Below the pieces are notes generated by a model. It did no database searches and was not told where the DNA came from. It saw only the letters and a list, made by a program, of their open reading frames with translations. This document shows positions 62,382 through 64,000 of a DNA stretch of 64,000 nucleotides, piece by piece. The DNA comes from Pseudomonas chlororaphis (lineage in GTDB: Bacteria > Pseudomonadota > Gammaproteobacteria > Pseudomonadales > Pseudomonadaceae): positions 248,001-312,000 of the forward strand of contig NZ_MSCT01000009.1 in the NCBI RefSeq assembly GCF_001921865.1. The letters are read 5' to 3'. Position 1 is the stretch's first letter; each line of letters starts with the position of its first letter. Position numbers and translations under genes: made by a program.

Positions 62382-64000
62382 TCAAAGGGAGAAGCGTGCC
62401 ACCAGTTTGTTCAGACTCACCGCCAGGGTCGACAGTTCACTGCTGGCGATAGACGTCTGGCTGGCGGCCGAAGAGCTTTGCAGCGACAGGTCGCGGATGC
62501 TCATCAGGTTCTGGTCCACCGAGCGCGCTACCTGGGCCTGTTCCTCCGAGGCGGTGGCGATCATCAGGTTGCGTTCGTTGATGTCGCTGATGGCCTGGGT
62601 GATGTGACCGATGGCGTTGCCGGCCTCATGGGCGATGCTCAGGGTCTGGCTGGCGTCCTCGCTGCTTTGCTGCATGGACAGCATAGCCTTGCTTGAACCG
62701 GACTGGATGCCCTGGATCATCTGCTCGATTTCCTGGGTCGAGAGCTGGGTACGGTGGGCGAGGGCGCGTACCTCGTCGGCGACCACGGCGAAGCCGCGAC
62801 CCTGTTCGCCAGCCCGAGCCGCCTCGATGGCGGCGTTGAGGGCCAGCAGGTTGGTTTGTTCGGCAATCGCCCGGATCACGTCCAGGACCTTGGTGATGTC
62901 CTGGGCCTGCTGGGCCAGGCCGGCCATTTCCACCCGGGTGTTTTCCACGGTGCTGGTGAGTTTCTCGATGGAGTGGATGGTCTGCTCGACCCGTTCCTTG
63001 CCCATGCTCGCCGAGCGCTCCGAGGCCTGGGTCGACTGCGAGGCGGACACTGCGTTGCGCGCCACTTCCTCGACCGCGGCGGTCATTTCGTTGACCGCGG
63101 TGGCAGCCTGGTCGGTCTCCATGCTCTGTTGCTGGATGCCCGCGTTGGACTCACGGGTGATGGCGCTCATTTCCTCGGCGGCGGAGGCCAGCTGGGTCGA
63201 AGAGTCGGCGATGTGACGGAGGGTGGATTTCAGGCTGTCGAGCATGGCCTGGGTGGATTTCTGCAGGTCGGTGAGTTCGTCCCGGCCGCTGATTTCCACC
63301 TGCGTGCGCAGGTCGCCCTCGGCGATTTTCTGCGTGGTGGCCAGCAGTGACAGCACCGGACGGATGATGCTGCGGGTGAACAGGGTGGCAATCAGGGTGG
63401 TCAGGATAATGGCCAGGACGATGATCGCCGAGGTCAGGGTCAGGCCGCTATTGAACTGGGCGTCGGCCGCCACGGCCGACTGCTCGGCACCGGCCTCATT
63501 GATGCGGATCAGCGCCTCGATGGCGCTTTGCAGGGTGTTGGCCAGCGGCACCGTGACCTGGTTGATATAGGTGTTGGTCTGTTCGGCGGTGTTGGTCTTG
63601 CTGGTGTCGATCATCACCATCAGCTTGTCCAGGTAGTCCTGGGCGCCGCGTCGGACCTGTTCGTAGGTGGCTTTTTCCTCATCGCTGGAAATCAGCGGCT
63701 CGTAGTCCTTGATGGCTTGGGCCAGGGTGTTTTTCAAGCCGGCCAGCTTGTCCAGGGAGGCGCCTTTCAGGCTCTCGTCCTCAGTGGCGTAATGCAGGGC
63801 CTCCAGGCGCACGCGCAAGGTGGCGGATTCGATTTTCGCGGCCTGCCTGACGCTCGGCATCCAGTTGCTTTGCAGGTCCACGGCTGCCTCGTGAATCTGC
63901 TCCATTTTCCATAGTGCCAAGCCTCCCAGAGCGATCAACAATACACAGATGGCGCCAAAACTCAGGAGCGCCCTGAAGGTCAGTTTTATATTTCTTGTCG
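62382..64000 (-). CDS. methyl-accepting chemotaxis protein, N-terminus outside the window
   Basis: At least 539 residues are in view; the frame stays open to the window edge, so the true start lies beyond 64000. A first membrane helix (AICVLLIALGGLALW) is followed by a four-helix periplasmic sensor domain (SNWMPSVRQAAKIE onward), a second helix (TSAIIVLAIILTTLIATLF), HAMP, and the signalling domain with the conserved hairpin tip EQTNLLALNAAIEAARAGEQ. It senses a small molecule and signals to CheA. The ligand cannot be read; the sensor resembles 4HB types. It ends without a CheR-binding pentapeptide. Confidence 0.93.
   Translation of the reverse strand, partial: TRNIKLTFRALLSFGAICVLLIALGGLALWKMEQIHEAAVDLQSNWMPSVRQAAKIESATLRVRLEALHYATEDESLKGASLDKLAGLKNTLAQAIKDYEPLISSDEEKATYEQVRRGAQDYLDKLMVMIDTSKTNTAEQTNTYINQVTVPLANTLQSAIEALIRINEAGAEQSAVAADAQFNSGLTLTSAIIVLAIILTTLIATLFTRSIIRPVLSLLATTQKIAEGDLRTQVEISGRDELTDLQKSTQAMLDSLKSTLRHIADSSTQLASAAEEMSAITRESNAGIQQQSMETDQAATAVNEMTAAVEEVARNAVSASQSTQASERSASMGKERVEQTIHSIEKLTSTVENTRVEMAGLAQQAQDITKVLDVIRAIAEQTNLLALNAAIEAARAGEQGRGFAVVADEVRALAHRTQLSTQEIEQMIQGIQSGSSKAMLSMQQSSEDASQTLSIAHEAGNAIGHITQAISDINERNLMIATASEEQAQVARSVDQNLMSIRDLSLQSSSAASQTSIASSELSTLAVSLNKLVARFSL

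Overview
The window looks like chromosome of a fluorescent-group Pseudomonas (P. fluorescens, P. chlororaphis or P. protegens type). GC and codon use are high throughout. Intergenic spaces carry the Pseudomonas REP sequence (core TGTAGGAGCGAGCTTGCTCG), often as inverted pairs. The right end holds the branched-chain keto acid operon bkdA1-bkdA2-bkdB-lpdV with its divergent Lrp-type activator bkdR, in the order known from P. putida and P. aeruginosa. The exact species is not determined. No rRNA, tRNA, CRISPR array, insertion sequence or prophage was seen.

Left third (1-17.7 kb), catabolism. A porin and a LysR gene are divergent and are followed by an operon of aldehyde dehydrogenase, MFS transporter, enolase-superfamily dehydratase and GMC oxidoreductase. 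The promoter regions of the porin and of the aldehyde dehydrogenase share three identical 12-mers at nearly identical spacing, each followed by an AANAANAA (Hfq/Crc) motif. They therefore look like one regulon for uptake and oxidation of an unidentified alcohol or sugar acid. Next come a gamma-glutamyl-polyamine-type synthetase/oxidase pair, a membrane methyltransferase, and a LysR-controlled isochorismatase-like hydrolase / monooxygenase-fold protein / amidohydrolase group.

Middle (17.7-33.5 kb). DNA polymerase II (polB) sits behind a 570-base gap rich in inverted repeats. It is followed by an exoprotein block: a serralysin metalloprotease without its usual aprDEF or inhibitor genes, with a perfect RsmA/RsmE site over its ribosome binding site, and two tandem halovibrin-like secreted proteins. 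Then come an MHS transporter and a GMC dehydrogenase, both with Hfq/Crc-type leaders, a LysR regulator, and a DHA2 efflux pump with its TetR regulator and a clear operator.

33.5-48.5 kb. A periplasmic transglutaminase-like protein lies upstream of a perfect 15-bp palindrome. An AlkD-like repair protein has a coupled 21-codon frame at its end. A Kef-type antiporter and a UbiB-family kinase are divergent. A PAAR-tipped Tox44-type effector overlaps a membrane-anchored putative immunity gene. FKBP isomerase, a diguanylate cyclase, an epoxide-hydrolase-like enzyme and a P450/monooxygenase/ArsR group follow.

48.5-64 kb. An 850-base AT-richer leader precedes the ATP-grasp / alpha-E / transglutaminase operon, a predicted but little-characterised peptide-modification system. 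Then come an AmiD-like amidase lipoprotein, ilvE, the bkd operon, an HD-GYP protein and a chemoreceptor cut by the window end. The genes suggest a soil or rhizosphere organism with broad catabolism, secreted virulence or competition factors and c-di-GMP signalling.
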